From the NCBI GenBank assembly GCA_030425705.1, contig JAUHZU010000010.1, forward strand, positions 62,001 to 126,000: a stretch of DNA of 64,000 bases. The letters are read 5' to 3'. Origin of the DNA: Phycisphaerae bacterium (lineage in GTDB: Bacteria; Planctomycetota; Phycisphaerae; Phycisphaerales; Phycisphaeraceae). Below the pieces are notes generated by a model, which ran no database searches, was not told the DNA's origin, and saw only the letters and a list, made by a program, of their open reading frames with translations. A program made the translations under genes and the position numbers. Positions 1-8,551 of this stretch are shown here, in pieces. The first letter of the stretch is position 1; every line of letters begins with the position of its first letter.

Positions 1-278
1 GTCCGCACGACTGCTCGGGGCACACCTCGCCCGCGCAGCCCGATGAGCCGTCGGATGACGCGCCCTGCGAGGACACCCCGTTCGAGATCGACCTCGCCCC
101 GACGCAAGTGCAGGCCGCGGTCGACCTGCCTGATGCGCCGCTGTTGCCCGTGCCTGCCTGGCTCCCGGCCGATCAGAGCGCATCTGTCGGCATCGCGCAC
201 GCCGCCTTCTTCGATACCGGTCCTCCTGCCGGTGCCGCCGCGCTGCGCGTCGTCGAGTCCACCATTTTCCGCCTCTAA
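1..278 (+). CDS. C-terminal part of a hypothetical protein (5' end outside window)
   Basis: An open frame enters from the left edge and runs from base 3 to a TAA at 276-278, giving 91 residues of a longer protein. It begins with PHDCSGH and has a second Cys further on, followed by a Pro/Ala/Asp-rich low-complexity tail. It lies 86 bases upstream of the outer-membrane efflux gene on the same strand, so it may be the first gene of the metal-efflux operon. Small Cys/His-containing proteins often sit ahead of Cus-type operons in planctomycetes, which fits, but no domain can be named from this fragment. Codon use (G/C in third position) supports coding. Confidence 0.55.
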   Translation, partial: PHDCSGHTSPAQPDEPSDDAPCEDTPFEIDLAPTQVQAAVDLPDAPLLPVPAWLPADQSASVGIAHAAFFDTGPPAGAAALRVVESTIFRL

Positions 279-364
279 TCTCTTGTGATCCAGCCGACCC
301 GTCGTGTCGGCGCGCTCCTGCTGCGCGCCCACGGACCTCTCGCTGACCCACAAGGGGACTTGTT

Positions 365-1744
365 GTGACCGCAAGAACCTGTTTGCCCACGGCGATCACC
401 GCGCTCGCCGTCTCACTCCTCGCCGGCTGTATCAGCTACGAGCCGGCACCGATCGACCTCGACACGTTCGACCACGATTGGCAGAGCCGGATGTCGGACA
501 CCGAGGCGCTAGGCATCTTTGCCGAGGGGATCGGTGAGCCGGTCCCGGCGGAACAGAACGGCGGCCTGTCCCTGGACGAGGCCATCGTCGTTGCGCTCTA
601 CGGCAACCCGGAGCTGCGCCACGCCCGGCTGGAGGCCGGGGTCGAGTTGGCGACGGCCGAGAACGCAGGGCTCTGGGACGACCCGGAGCTGTCCTTCAAC
701 CTGATGCGCAATGTGGACACGGGCACCGACCCGTGGATCTACGGGGCGTCGCTGGGGTTTACCGTCCCGCTATCGGGCCGGCTGGGCGTCGAGCGCGACC
801 AGGCGTGGGCGGACTACCAATCGGCTTGGCACGCCGTCGCGGTGGCCGAGTGGGAGCTGGTCCGGGCGCTGACGCGCGACTGGGTCGCTTGGTCGGCGAC
901 GCTGGCCCAGGCGGAGGCGCAGGGCCGCTACCTGACCGACCTGGACGCCCTGATCTCGACGGCCGACGCGCTGGTCGAGCAGGGCGAATTGTCCCCGGCA
1001 GAAGTGCGTCTGCTGCGGATCGAGCAGGTGCAGCGTGCGGTCACGATGGCCGAGCTGGAGCGTGAGGCGGCGCGTCAGCGACGCGCGCTGATCGCGATGA
1101 TGGGTTTACGGCCCGGCACCGTCTACGCGCTAACGCCCGGCCTGCCCGTGCCCGAGGGCGAGGGTGATACGGAAGGGGATGCGCCCGAGCCGTCAGCGCA
1201 GACCCACCCGCGTGTGTTGGCGGCGGTGGCCGCGTACGAGCAGGCCGAGCAGGCGCTGCGCCGCGAGGTGGTGAAGCAGTACCCGGACCTGTCGATCGGC
1301 CCGGCCTTCGAGAACGACGAGGGCCAGTCGCGCATCGGCCTGGGGCTGGGGCTCCCGCTGCCGTTCTGGAACGCCAACCGGCAGGGCATCGCGCAGGCCG
1401 CCGCGGCCCGCGACGCGGCGCACGCGCGGGTCGAGCTGGCTTACCAGCAGGCGGCGGCGGAACTGCACGAAGCACGGATGCGTCGGCGCTCGGCCGCGAC
1501 CCTGCGCCGCGCCGTCGCGGAAGAGCTGCTGCCGCTGACCACGCAACAGATCGACGAGGCCCGCCGGCTGATCGAACTGGGTGAGGTGGATGTGCTGCTG
1601 CTCAGCCAGGCCGTCGTCGCGGCGGCGGACACGGAACTGATGATGATCCGGCTGCGGGCCGAGCACGCCGCCGCGGCGCTGGACTACGAACGACTGACCC
1701 ACACGCGCTGGACGGCCCGGCCCGAAGCGCGCACGGAGAACTAG
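365..1744 (+). CDS. TolC/CusC-family outer membrane efflux lipoprotein
   Basis: Outer-membrane channel of a tripartite metal-efflux system. The 459-residue protein starts at GTG with an AAGGGG-like ribosome site a few bases upstream. Residues 1-22 form a lipoprotein signal ending in the lipobox LLAGC (Cys22). Two long alpha-helical, Ala/Glu/Arg-rich repeats follow, as expected for the OEP fold, and the segment around residues 320-345 carries the typical GLGLGLPLPFWN strand. It is the first complete gene of a run with the adaptor (2-base gap) and the pump. Substrate is inferred from the CusA-type pump and the His-rich lipoprotein downstream: Cu, Ag, Zn, Co or Cd. Confidence 0.88.
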   Translation: MTARTCLPTAITALAVSLLAGCISYEPAPIDLDTFDHDWQSRMSDTEALGIFAEGIGEPVPAEQNGGLSLDEAIVVALYGNPELRHARLEAGVELATAENAGLWDDPELSFNLMRNVDTGTDPWIYGASLGFTVPLSGRLGVERDQAWADYQSAWHAVAVAEWELVRALTRDWVAWSATLAQAEAQGRYLTDLDALISTADALVEQGELSPAEVRLLRIEQVQRAVTMAELEREAARQRRALIAMMGLRPGTVYALTPGLPVPEGEGDTEGDAPEPSAQTHPRVLAAVAAYEQAEQALRREVVKQYPDLSIGPAFENDEGQSRIGLGLGLPLPFWNANRQGIAQAAAARDAAHARVELAYQQAAAELHEARMRRRSAATLRRAVAEELLPLTTQQIDEARRLIELGEVDVLLLSQAVVAAADTELMMIRLRAEHAAAALDYERLTHTRWTARPEARTEN

Positions 1745-1746
1745 CC

Positions 1747-3129
1747 ATGAAACGCACTCATCCCCTGGCGGCGCTCGGCGCCGTGATGACTTTACTCTTG
1801 CCGCTGGCCGGCTGCGGCGGGTCGGGCCCGGACGCAGATGCCGCGGCGCAGGCCGAGGAGCAGAACGAGGCCCCCGATGGGCCTGGCATGTCCGTGCCCG
1901 CCGCGGTGCGTGCCAACCTCGGCATCACGTTCGAGCGGGTCGAGCGGCGCGCGGTGCGGCAGACGATGCGCGTGCCCGGGCAGTTCGAGCTGCTGCCGAC
2001 AGCGGTCCGGGACTACCACGCGCCGGCGGACGGGCGTATCCGCCTGCACGTCCAGCAGTACGACACGGTGGTAGCGGGCGACCTGCTGGCGACGGTCGAG
2101 TCGCCGGCGTGGCGTGAGACCCAGGCGGCGTTGGTCGAGGCGCTCGACGAGATCGAGCACGCACTCGCGCTGGTGCGTGTCGCTGAGGCGAAGCTGGCCG
2201 AACAGGAGGCGCGGGTGGCGTTGCTGGAAGAGCGTTTGTCCCGGCTGGCCGGCGCATCGGTCCGGGACGCCGAGCTCGAGGCCGAGCTGGCCGAGGCCCG
2301 GCTGGAGGTGCCCACGCTGAGTGTGGAGCTCGAAGCACAGCGGTACCTGGTGAACCATGCGCGTGAGCAGGCGCAGGCAAATCTTTACAAGGCCTCGGCG
2401 ATGACGGGGCTGACTACCGATGAACTGACCGCCGATTCAGGGCGGTCGTCCGATGGCGATGGCCCCGTGCCGGTGTGGCAGACCATGGATGTCATCGAGG
2501 TGCGTGCGGTGCGTGACGGCACGGTGACCGTGCTGGAGTCGACCGACGGCCAATGGGCGCAGGCCGGGGCGCACCTGTTTGAGACAGCCGACCCGCGCGA
2601 GCTGCGGTTCCGGGCCGAGGCGTTGCTGGCGGACCTGGGCAAGCTGCGTGACGGGCTGCCGGCCGCGATCGCGCCGCCCACCGGCACCGGGCTGGGGCGG
2701 GGCGAAGACGCGGCGCGGGGCACGCTGGTCATCGGCCCGGTCGCGCACGCCGAGGACCGCGCGGTCTCGCTGTACCTCACGCCCGAGCGCGTCCCCGATT
2801 GGGCGCGGGCCGGCACCGCGGGCTACCTGGAGATCAACCTCGACCCGGACGCCGAGCCCCAGCTCGCGATCCCGCGGCGCGCGGTCGTGCGCGACGGGCT
2901 GGAGTTCGTGTTCTTCCGGCGGATGCCCGGCGACCCCGACCGCGTGCAGCGCGTCCTCGCCGACACCGGCCGGCACGACGGCAAGTGGATCGAGGTGTTC
3001 TCGGGTGTGCGCGAGGGCGACGAGATCGTCATCGACGGCGTGTACCAGCTCCTCGCGGCGTCCAGCACATCGATCCAGAAGGGCGGGCACTTCCACAACG
3101 ACGGCACCTTCCACGAGGAGGACCACTAG
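1747..3129 (+). CDS. RND efflux periplasmic adaptor (CusB-like membrane fusion protein)
   Basis: Periplasmic adaptor that bridges the inner-membrane pump and the outer-membrane channel. The 460-residue product has a lipoprotein signal with LAGC at residues 20-23. Residues about 70-120 form the first half of a lipoyl/biotinyl-like domain (HAPADGRI followed by VVAGDLLATVESPAW). A long coiled-coil hairpin of Glu/Ala/Leu-rich sequence spans about 125-225, then the second half of the lipoyl domain, a beta-barrel and a C-terminal membrane-proximal domain (VQRVLADTGRHDGKWIEVFSGV). The tail ends in a His/Asp-containing stretch that could touch metal. It follows the channel gene by 2 bases and precedes the pump by 2 bases. 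Confidence 0.9.
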   Translation: MKRTHPLAALGAVMTLLLPLAGCGGSGPDADAAAQAEEQNEAPDGPGMSVPAAVRANLGITFERVERRAVRQTMRVPGQFELLPTAVRDYHAPADGRIRLHVQQYDTVVAGDLLATVESPAWRETQAALVEALDEIEHALALVRVAEAKLAEQEARVALLEERLSRLAGASVRDAELEAELAEARLEVPTLSVELEAQRYLVNHAREQAQANLYKASAMTGLTTDELTADSGRSSDGDGPVPVWQTMDVIEVRAVRDGTVTVLESTDGQWAQAGAHLFETADPRELRFRAEALLADLGKLRDGLPAAIAPPTGTGLGRGEDAARGTLVIGPVAHAEDRAVSLYLTPERVPDWARAGTAGYLEINLDPDAEPQLAIPRRAVVRDGLEFVFFRRMPGDPDRVQRVLADTGRHDGKWIEVFSGVREGDEIVIDGVYQLLAASSTSIQKGGHFHNDGTFHEEDH

Positions 3130-3131
3130 CC

Positions 3132-6100
3132 ATGCTGAAGGCACTGATCCGATTCTCCATCGACTACGCGCTGTTCGTCTTGCTGGCGGCGGTGCTGCTC
3201 GTCGCGTTTGCGTTGTACCGCCTGCCGCAGATGCCGGTGGACGTGTTCCCCGAGCTGAACGCGCCGACGGTGGTCATCATGACCGAGGCCGGCGGGCTCT
3301 CCGCCGACGAGGTCGAGCAGTACGTCACGTTCCCCATCGAGACCGCGGTGAACGGGGTGACCGGCGTCCGCCGGGTCCGCTCGGCCAGCGCGATCGGGCT
3401 GTCGATCGTGTGGGTCGACCTGGACTGGGGCGAGGACCTGTACCGCGCCCGCCAGCTCGTCAGCGAACGGCTGGACGCGGTGCGCGAGACGCTGCCCGAC
3501 GATGCCCACGCCGAGATCACGCCGGTCACCTCCATCGCCGGGGAGATCATGCTCGTGTCGGTGTCGTCGCCCGACGGCACGGCCAGCGACCTCGAACTGC
3601 GCAGCTACGCGGAGTTCGAGCTGCGCAACCGTCTGCTATCCGTGCCCGGCGTCGCGCAGTGCGTGGCGATCGGTGGGGAGCTGCCTGAGTACCAGGTGCA
3701 CGTCGACCCCGACCGGCTGCGGCTGTACGACCTGACCACGCGGCAGGTCATCGACGCCGCGGCGCAGGCCCACAGCACGGCCTCGGCCGGCTACCTGCCC
3801 AACGTACAGAGCCGCGAGCTGCCGATGCGCCAGCAGACCCGTGTCCAGGAGGTCGGCGACATCGAAAACACCATCGTCGCCTACCACAACGGCGCGCCCG
3901 TCACGATCGGCCAGGTCGCCGACGTGCAGCTCGGCCCGGCGCTCCGGCGCGGCACGGGCTCGGAGAAGGGCCGGCCCGCGGTGGTGCTCTCGGTCCAGAA
4001 GTCGCCGGGCGTGAACACGCTCGAACTGACCGACGACATCGACACGCTGTTCGATCAGATCGAAAAGAACGGGCTGCCCCCCGGCATGGTGCTGAACCGC
4101 GAGGTCGTCCGGCAGTCGGACTTCATCAACCGGTCGGTGCACAACGTGCAGAAGATCCTGCTCGAAGCGGTGGTCATCATCGCGGTTGTCATCATCCTGT
4201 TCCTGATGAACGTGCGCACCACGCTCATCACGCTGGTGGCGATGCCCGTCTCCGTTGCGGTTGCGCTGCTGCTGACCGACGCCATGGGCTGGGGCATCAA
4301 CGTGATGACGCTCGGCGGGCTCGCGGTCGCGGTCGGTGTGCTCGTGGACGACGCGATCATCGACGTCGAGAACGTCTTCCGCCGGCTGAAGCAGAACCGG
4401 CACCGGCCCGAGGCGGAGCGCGTCAACCGCCTGCGCGTCATCTACGACGCGAGCAACGAGATCCGCCCGGCGATGGTGTTCGCCACGCTCATCATTGTGA
4501 TGGTGTTCATCCCGCTGCTGTTCCTGCAGGGGCTCGAGGGCCGGTTCTTCCGCCCACTGGGGCTGATGTATGTCACCTCGATCATCGCGTCGCTCGTCGT
4601 CGCGCTCACGGTAACGCCCGCGATGTGCCGGCTGCTGCTGAAGGGCCGGCTCGGCAGCGACACGCACGAAGACGGCTTCCTGGTCCGTTTCCTCAAGCGG
4701 CTCTACACCCCGACGCTCGACAAGGCGCTGAAGCTGCGCTGGGCGATCCTCGGGCTCGCGGCAGCCGCGACGGCCGGGTCGCTGTGGCTGGGATCGACCT
4801 TCGGCTCGTCCTTCCTGCCGAGCTTCAACGAGGGGACGTTTACGGTGTTCCTCATCGCGCCGCCCGGCACGTCGCTGGACGAGTCGGACCGGATGGCGAC
4901 GGGGGTGGAGCGTCGGCTTACCGCGATCGAGGGCGTGCGCAGCGTGGTGCGTCGCACCGGCCGGGCCGAGCGGGACGAGCACGCCGAGCCGGTGAACAGC
5001 TCGGAGATCGAGGTTGCGCTCGAGGCGGGCGCGAGCAAGGAGGCGGTCCGCCGGGAGATCGACCGCGTGCTCTCGGCCGTGCCGGGCGTGACGCCGATGG
5101 TCGGCCAGCCGATCGAGCACCGGCTATCACACATGCTCTCGGGCACACCCGCGGCGATCGCCATCAGCGTGTACGGCGACGACCTGGACGAGCTGCGCAA
5201 GATCGCCAAGGAGATCGAGCGGGAGCTGGAGACGCTGCCCGGTGCGCGCGACGTGTCGGCCAACCGCGAGGTGATGATCACGACCCTGCCGATCCTCTAC
5301 CGCCCCGACGACCTGCAGGCGGTCGGGCTCACGCCCGGCGAGGCCGCCGAGCAGGTGCAGCAGGCGCTCTTCGGCGAGACGGTCGCGGTGGTCAACCAGG
5401 GCGTGCGGCAGTACGAGATGGTCGTCCGGCTGGACCCGGCGCTGCGGCAGGAGATCGAGGATGTCCGCGAGCTGATGCTGCTGTCGCCGACCGGCCAGCG
5501 CGTCCGCCTGCGTGAGGTGGCCGACCTCGGCCCGCAGGAGGCGAGCAACCTGATCACACGTGAGAACGCGCAGCGCAAGGCGGTGGTCTCGCTCAACGTG
5601 GCCGAGGGCTACAACCTGGGCGACCTGGTCGCGGAGGTGCGGCAGAAGGTCGACCCGATCGTCCGCGAGCGGCCGGGCTACCTCGTGTCGTACGGCGGGC
5701 AGTTCGAGGCGCAGCAGTCCGCCAGCCGGACGATCCTGCTGACCGGCGTCGGCGTGGTCGTGCTGATGCTGATGATGCTGCAGGTCTCGACGGGCTCGTT
5801 CCGCGCGGCGCTGCTGGTGATGGTAAACATGCCGCTCGCGCTGATCGGCGGGATCGTCGCGGTGTACCTCACCGAAGGCGGTGGGCCGATCGACAACACG
5901 CTCGCGCTGCTGGGCATCGGTGGCGGCCGGTACGAGGCGCCGGTGATCTCGATCGCGTCGCTGGTCGGATTCATCACCCTCTTCGGCATCGCGGTGCGCA
6001 ACGGCATCCTGCTGGTCAACCACTACCAGCACCTCATGGCCGAGGAGGGCAGGTCGCTGCGCGACGCCGTCGTCATCGGCTCGACCGAGCGGCTGGTGCC

Positions 6101-6353
6101 GATCCTGATGACGGCGATCAGCGCCGCGCTCGGGCTGGTGCCCATGGCCATGGCGCTGGGCCAGCCCGGCGGCGAATTGCTGGCGCCGCTGGCGGTTGTC
6201 GTTCTCGGCGGGCTGATCACCTCGACGTTCCTGAACCTGATCGTCGTGCCCGCGGGCTTCTACCTGATCTTCAAACGAAGCCCCCAGGCCGCCACGGCCA
6301 CCCGGGGCGACAGCGACTGGGCGCGCGAGCCGGTGTCCGCGCTCCCGACATGA
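3132..6353 (+). CDS. CusA/CzcA-family heavy-metal RND efflux pump
   Basis: Inner-membrane proton-driven exporter of the HME-RND family, 1073 residues, the usual family length. I chose the ATG at 3132, two bases after the adaptor stop, because MLKALIRFSIDYALFVLL is the normal N-terminus; the frame stays open upstream but only as a shadow of the adaptor gene. Visible features are the first transmembrane helix, the porter signature DVFPELNAPTVVIMTEA, the TM4 region with GGLAVAVGVLVDDAIIDVEN (acidic proton-relay residues) and a second six-helix bundle ending near residue 1050. The tail after the last helix is short and polar. Exact metal specificity cannot be read from the sequence. Confidence 0.93.
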   Translation: MLKALIRFSIDYALFVLLAAVLLVAFALYRLPQMPVDVFPELNAPTVVIMTEAGGLSADEVEQYVTFPIETAVNGVTGVRRVRSASAIGLSIVWVDLDWGEDLYRARQLVSERLDAVRETLPDDAHAEITPVTSIAGEIMLVSVSSPDGTASDLELRSYAEFELRNRLLSVPGVAQCVAIGGELPEYQVHVDPDRLRLYDLTTRQVIDAAAQAHSTASAGYLPNVQSRELPMRQQTRVQEVGDIENTIVAYHNGAPVTIGQVADVQLGPALRRGTGSEKGRPAVVLSVQKSPGVNTLELTDDIDTLFDQIEKNGLPPGMVLNREVVRQSDFINRSVHNVQKILLEAVVIIAVVIILFLMNVRTTLITLVAMPVSVAVALLLTDAMGWGINVMTLGGLAVAVGVLVDDAIIDVENVFRRLKQNRHRPEAERVNRLRVIYDASNEIRPAMVFATLIIVMVFIPLLFLQGLEGRFFRPLGLMYVTSIIASLVVALTVTPAMCRLLLKGRLGSDTHEDGFLVRFLKRLYTPTLDKALKLRWAILGLAAAATAGSLWLGSTFGSSFLPSFNEGTFTVFLIAPPGTSLDESDRMATGVERRLTAIEGVRSVVRRTGRAERDEHAEPVNSSEIEVALEAGASKEAVRREIDRVLSAVPGVTPMVGQPIEHRLSHMLSGTPAAIAISVYGDDLDELRKIAKEIERELETLPGARDVSANREVMITTLPILYRPDDLQAVGLTPGEAAEQVQQALFGETVAVVNQGVRQYEMVVRLDPALRQEIEDVRELMLLSPTGQRVRLREVADLGPQEASNLITRENAQRKAVVSLNVAEGYNLGDLVAEVRQKVDPIVRERPGYLVSYGGQFEAQQSASRTILLTGVGVVVLMLMMLQVSTGSFRAALLVMVNMPLALIGGIVAVYLTEGGGPIDNTLALLGIGGGRYEAPVISIASLVGFITLFGIAVRNGILLVNHYQHLMAEEGRSLRDAVVIGSTERLVPILMTAISAALGLVPMAMALGQPGGELLAPLAVVVLGGLITSTFLNLIVVPAGFYLIFKRSPQAATATRGDSDWAREPVSALPT

Positions 6354-6441
6354 TTTTCTTGCACCGGTGCGTTACGGTCCACCGCCGAGGCGCATCCTTT
6401 ACCCCCGGACCGAGGTCCACTCACCCCACAGGAGCTTGCAC

Positions 6442-6993
6442 ATGACCCGCTTCCACCGCCTGCGACTCGGCGTTTCCGCACTGGCCCTGAGCACCGCCGC
6501 GCTGCTGGCTGTCGGCTGCGACTCGGGCACGACCGGCTCGGGCACCAACCCGCCGCCCGCCGGCCACGGCCACGACGACCACGCCCACGGCGAACACGCC
6601 ATCGGCACCGTCGAGGTCCAGGGCCGCACCGTCACCGTCATGATCACCGGCGAACTCAAACCCAACACGCCCTACAGCCATTGCCACCTGACGGTCACCG
6701 GCGACGACGTCGACACTATGCGCATCTGGATCGGCAAGCCCTCGGGCGAGGGCGAGCTCAAGGGCGTGGTCGCCGGGCTCGGGTCGCACCCGGTCGTCGA
6801 CCTCGAAACCCCGGCCGACCTCGAGGGCGCGGTGCTCGGCGTCCAGATCGAGGTCGGCGGCGAGACCTACACGGCGACCGCCGAGCTGCACCACGATGAC
6901 CACGACGAACACGCCGAGGGCGATGACCACGACCACGATGACCATGACGGCGGCGACCACGATCACGACGGCGACGGCCACCCGGACCACTGA
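6442..6993 (+). CDS. His/Asp-rich lipoprotein associated with metal efflux
   Basis: A 183-residue lipoprotein with LAVGC at residues 22-26. The start at 6442 has AGGAGC upstream; a longer frame begins at 6367 but lacks the signal position. Just after the lipid-anchored Cys there is a short His cluster (GHGHDDHAHGEH), then a compact beta-rich core (EVQGRTVTVMITGELKPN), and a C-terminal tail of about 30 residues that is almost entirely His and Asp. Such tails bind divalent metals in other families. It lies 88 bases after the pump, so I infer a periplasmic metal buffer or sensor for the same system. No named family is recognised. Confidence 0.75.
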   Translation: MTRFHRLRLGVSALALSTAALLAVGCDSGTTGSGTNPPPAGHGHDDHAHGEHAIGTVEVQGRTVTVMITGELKPNTPYSHCHLTVTGDDVDTMRIWIGKPSGEGELKGVVAGLGSHPVVDLETPADLEGAVLGVQIEVGGETYTATAELHHDDHDEHAEGDDHDHDDHDGGDHDHDGDGHPDH

Positions 6994-7022
6994 CACTCCG
7001 ATTCTATGACTAATCAGGTGGG

Positions 7023-7448
7023 ATGAGTTCGCGCTCATCTCACCAGTTTCTCATTCAGGGGTTGTGGTTGATGCGCAGACGCAGACACCGGATTACTACA
7101 GCGACCGTGATGAGTCTCTTGATCTTGTTCGGCACGGCGATCGTAGCGCTTTTGTCGCCTCTTCTCTTAGTCGTTGGCGCGGACATGATTCAGGACCACC
7201 GAGGTGTGCCTGAACCCAGAGATTTTGATCCACTATTGTGGTGGGCTAGTTTGGTTGGTTTGTGTGTTAGCGCTTCCGCGGCCATCCTCGGTGTTACGTG
7301 GGCGGTCACCTTCTGGCTCCGCCAAACCAGGCCCTACGCCGCCTTCTGCTGTGTCAAGTGTGGCTACGACCTGCGGGGGTCTACCGAGTACCTGCCGGTT
7401 TGCGGTGAGTGCGGCTTCCGCAATGAAGCCCTGAGTCTTGAACCGTAG
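7023..7448 (+). CDS. Two-helix membrane protein with C-terminal zinc ribbon
   Basis: A 141-residue protein with two hydrophobic segments (about residues 29-55 and 72-98) and a C-terminal CVKCGYDLRG...CGECGF pair of Cys knuckles that should bind one zinc. The CGYDLRG type ribbon is very common at the end of planctomycete membrane proteins of unknown role. Start is uncertain: ATG 7023 or the ATG at 7071, which precedes the basic stretch MRRRRHRITT. Its stop codon ends exactly one base before the stop of the convergent gene. Base composition is less GC-rich than neighbours. Confidence 0.7.
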   Translation: MSSRSSHQFLIQGLWLMRRRRHRITTATVMSLLILFGTAIVALLSPLLLVVGADMIQDHRGVPEPRDFDPLLWWASLVGLCVSASAAILGVTWAVTFWLRQTRPYAAFCCVKCGYDLRGSTEYLPVCGECGFRNEALSLEP

Positions 7449-7985
7449 TTAACCCTGCCGAAGCGCCAGGATCAGCTCGACCTTTCCGACGTGTTCGTGC
7501 AGCTCCTGGGCGATGGTCTGCGGGCCCTTGCCCGCGTCGGCGAGGGCGTAGATGTCGCGGGTCAGGGGGTCGATGTACGGCGCATCGTGGCCAGGCGGTC
7601 CCGGTGCCGCAGGGTCCTCGGGCGGGTCCGCGGGGGCCGGCGGTGGGGCGGCGGGCGGCGCGGCGGGGTCGGTGTGCAGCGGGGCGGTCTCGTGCAGGGC
7701 CTTGAGCTGGGCGATGCGTTCATCCGCTTCGCGCAGGGTTTTTTCCATGTGCACGGTCTTCGCGTCGAGCTGCGCGCCCAGGCGCTTGGCCATCTGCTCG
7801 ATCTCGACCATGAGCCCCTGCAGGTCGTCACGCACGCCCTGGCGCTGGCGGACCCGCTCGATCTGCTCGCGCGCGGTGAGACTCGGGCCCGACGGCGGGT
7901 TCTTCTTGCGCGATCGACCGAGCGAGAACACCGCGAGCAGGATGAACAGGATCCCCGCGATCAGGATGCCGGCTTCCCATTCCAT
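7449..7985 (-). CDS. Membrane-anchored coiled-coil protein with DUF6115-like C-terminus
   Basis: A 178-residue protein: an N-terminal transmembrane helix (MEWEAGILIAGILFILLAV), a basic patch, a coiled coil of about 60 residues, a Pro/Ala linker and a C-terminal helix-turn-helix-like segment (DIYALADAGKGPQTIAQELHEHVGKVELILALR). That last segment resembles the HTH-like end of DUF6115/DUF2802 proteins. The ATG at 7985 overlaps the stop of the LarC2-like gene by one base (TGATG), so the two are likely translationally coupled. Function unknown. The frame extends upstream of 7985 but that part is a shadow of the LarC gene. Confidence 0.7.
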   Translation of the reverse strand: MEWEAGILIAGILFILLAVFSLGRSRKKNPPSGPSLTAREQIERVRQRQGVRDDLQGLMVEIEQMAKRLGAQLDAKTVHMEKTLREADERIAQLKALHETAPLHTDPAAPPAAPPPAPADPPEDPAAPGPPGHDAPYIDPLTRDIYALADAGKGPQTIAQELHEHVGKVELILALRQG

Positions 7986-8482
7986 CAGCCGCCTCCCCCC
8001 TCGCCCGACGCCCCGGCGCGCCAGGCGTCCGCGTGCGCCAGCGCCGCAGACATCGCCTCGCCGACCGTCACGCCCGCGTCTGCCGCGAGTCGCTCGACGT
8101 CCGCGAACTCCGGCTTGACCGAGACGACCTCGCCGCCCAGCCGGCCGACCTTGAGGCGGGCCTCGCCGTAGCGCGTCGTCACCGAGACCCACTCGCGGTC
8201 GAGCACAACGCGGTCCCACGCCCGGCTGCGCACACCGAAGCTGCCGGTTTCCACGAGCACCCGCCGGGCCAGCGTTTCCCGGTCCGCCTCCGCCGCGAGG
8301 ACGCAGAGCATCACGCCCGGACGGCCGCGTTTCATCGTGATCGGCGTGGTCCAGACATCCAGTGCCCCGGCCGCGAGCAGTGCCTCGCTCGCCCGGCCGA
8401 CCACCTCGCCCGTCGCGTCGTCTAGGTTCACCGCCAGCTCGACCACGCGGGTCGGCGGGATGTCGTGCAGCGCTTGCGCCAT
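7985..8482 (-). CDS. Stand-alone LarC C-terminal domain (LarC2-like) protein
   Basis: A 165-residue protein matching the C-terminal half of LarC, the CTP-dependent nickel insertase that completes the nickel-pincer cofactor of lactate racemase. Family features seen: VVELAVNLDDATGEVVGRASEALLAAGALDVW, then ITMKRGRPGVMLCVL, RETGSFGVR-like VETGSFGVRSRAWDRVVLDREWV, and the PEFADVERLA motif near the end. The N-terminal LarC1 half is absent here; upstream is the divergent tilS. A GTG at 8485 is an alternative start one codon earlier. TAGAAT lies at 8489-8494 on this strand, six bases before the ATG, suggesting a leaderless message. Confidence 0.8.
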   Translation of the reverse strand: MAQALHDIPPTRVVELAVNLDDATGEVVGRASEALLAAGALDVWTTPITMKRGRPGVMLCVLAAEADRETLARRVLVETGSFGVRSRAWDRVVLDREWVSVTTRYGEARLKVGRLGGEVVSVKPEFADVERLAADAGVTVGEAMSAALAHADAWRAGASGEGGGG

Positions 8483-8551
8483 CACGGGATTCTATCGCAT
8501 GCCCCTGCCGGCGGTAAGAGGCCGCGGGCCGGGCATCGGTATGATGGGGCC
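8483..8551. promoter_or_regulatory. Divergent leaderless promoters of larC2-like gene and tilS
   Basis: In 69 bases between two divergent start codons there is TAGAAT on the minus strand (8489-8494), six bases from the larC2 ATG, and TATGAT on the plus strand (8540-8545), six bases from the tilS ATG. Neither gene has a Shine-Dalgarno sequence in this space. Transcription would begin at or next to the start codons. Confidence 0.5.

Noticed and set aside
7985-8219. Longer start for the coiled-coil membrane gene
   Set aside because: The upstream extension to 8219 is an out-of-frame reading of the LarC2-like gene; the membrane helix begins at the overlapping ATG 7985.
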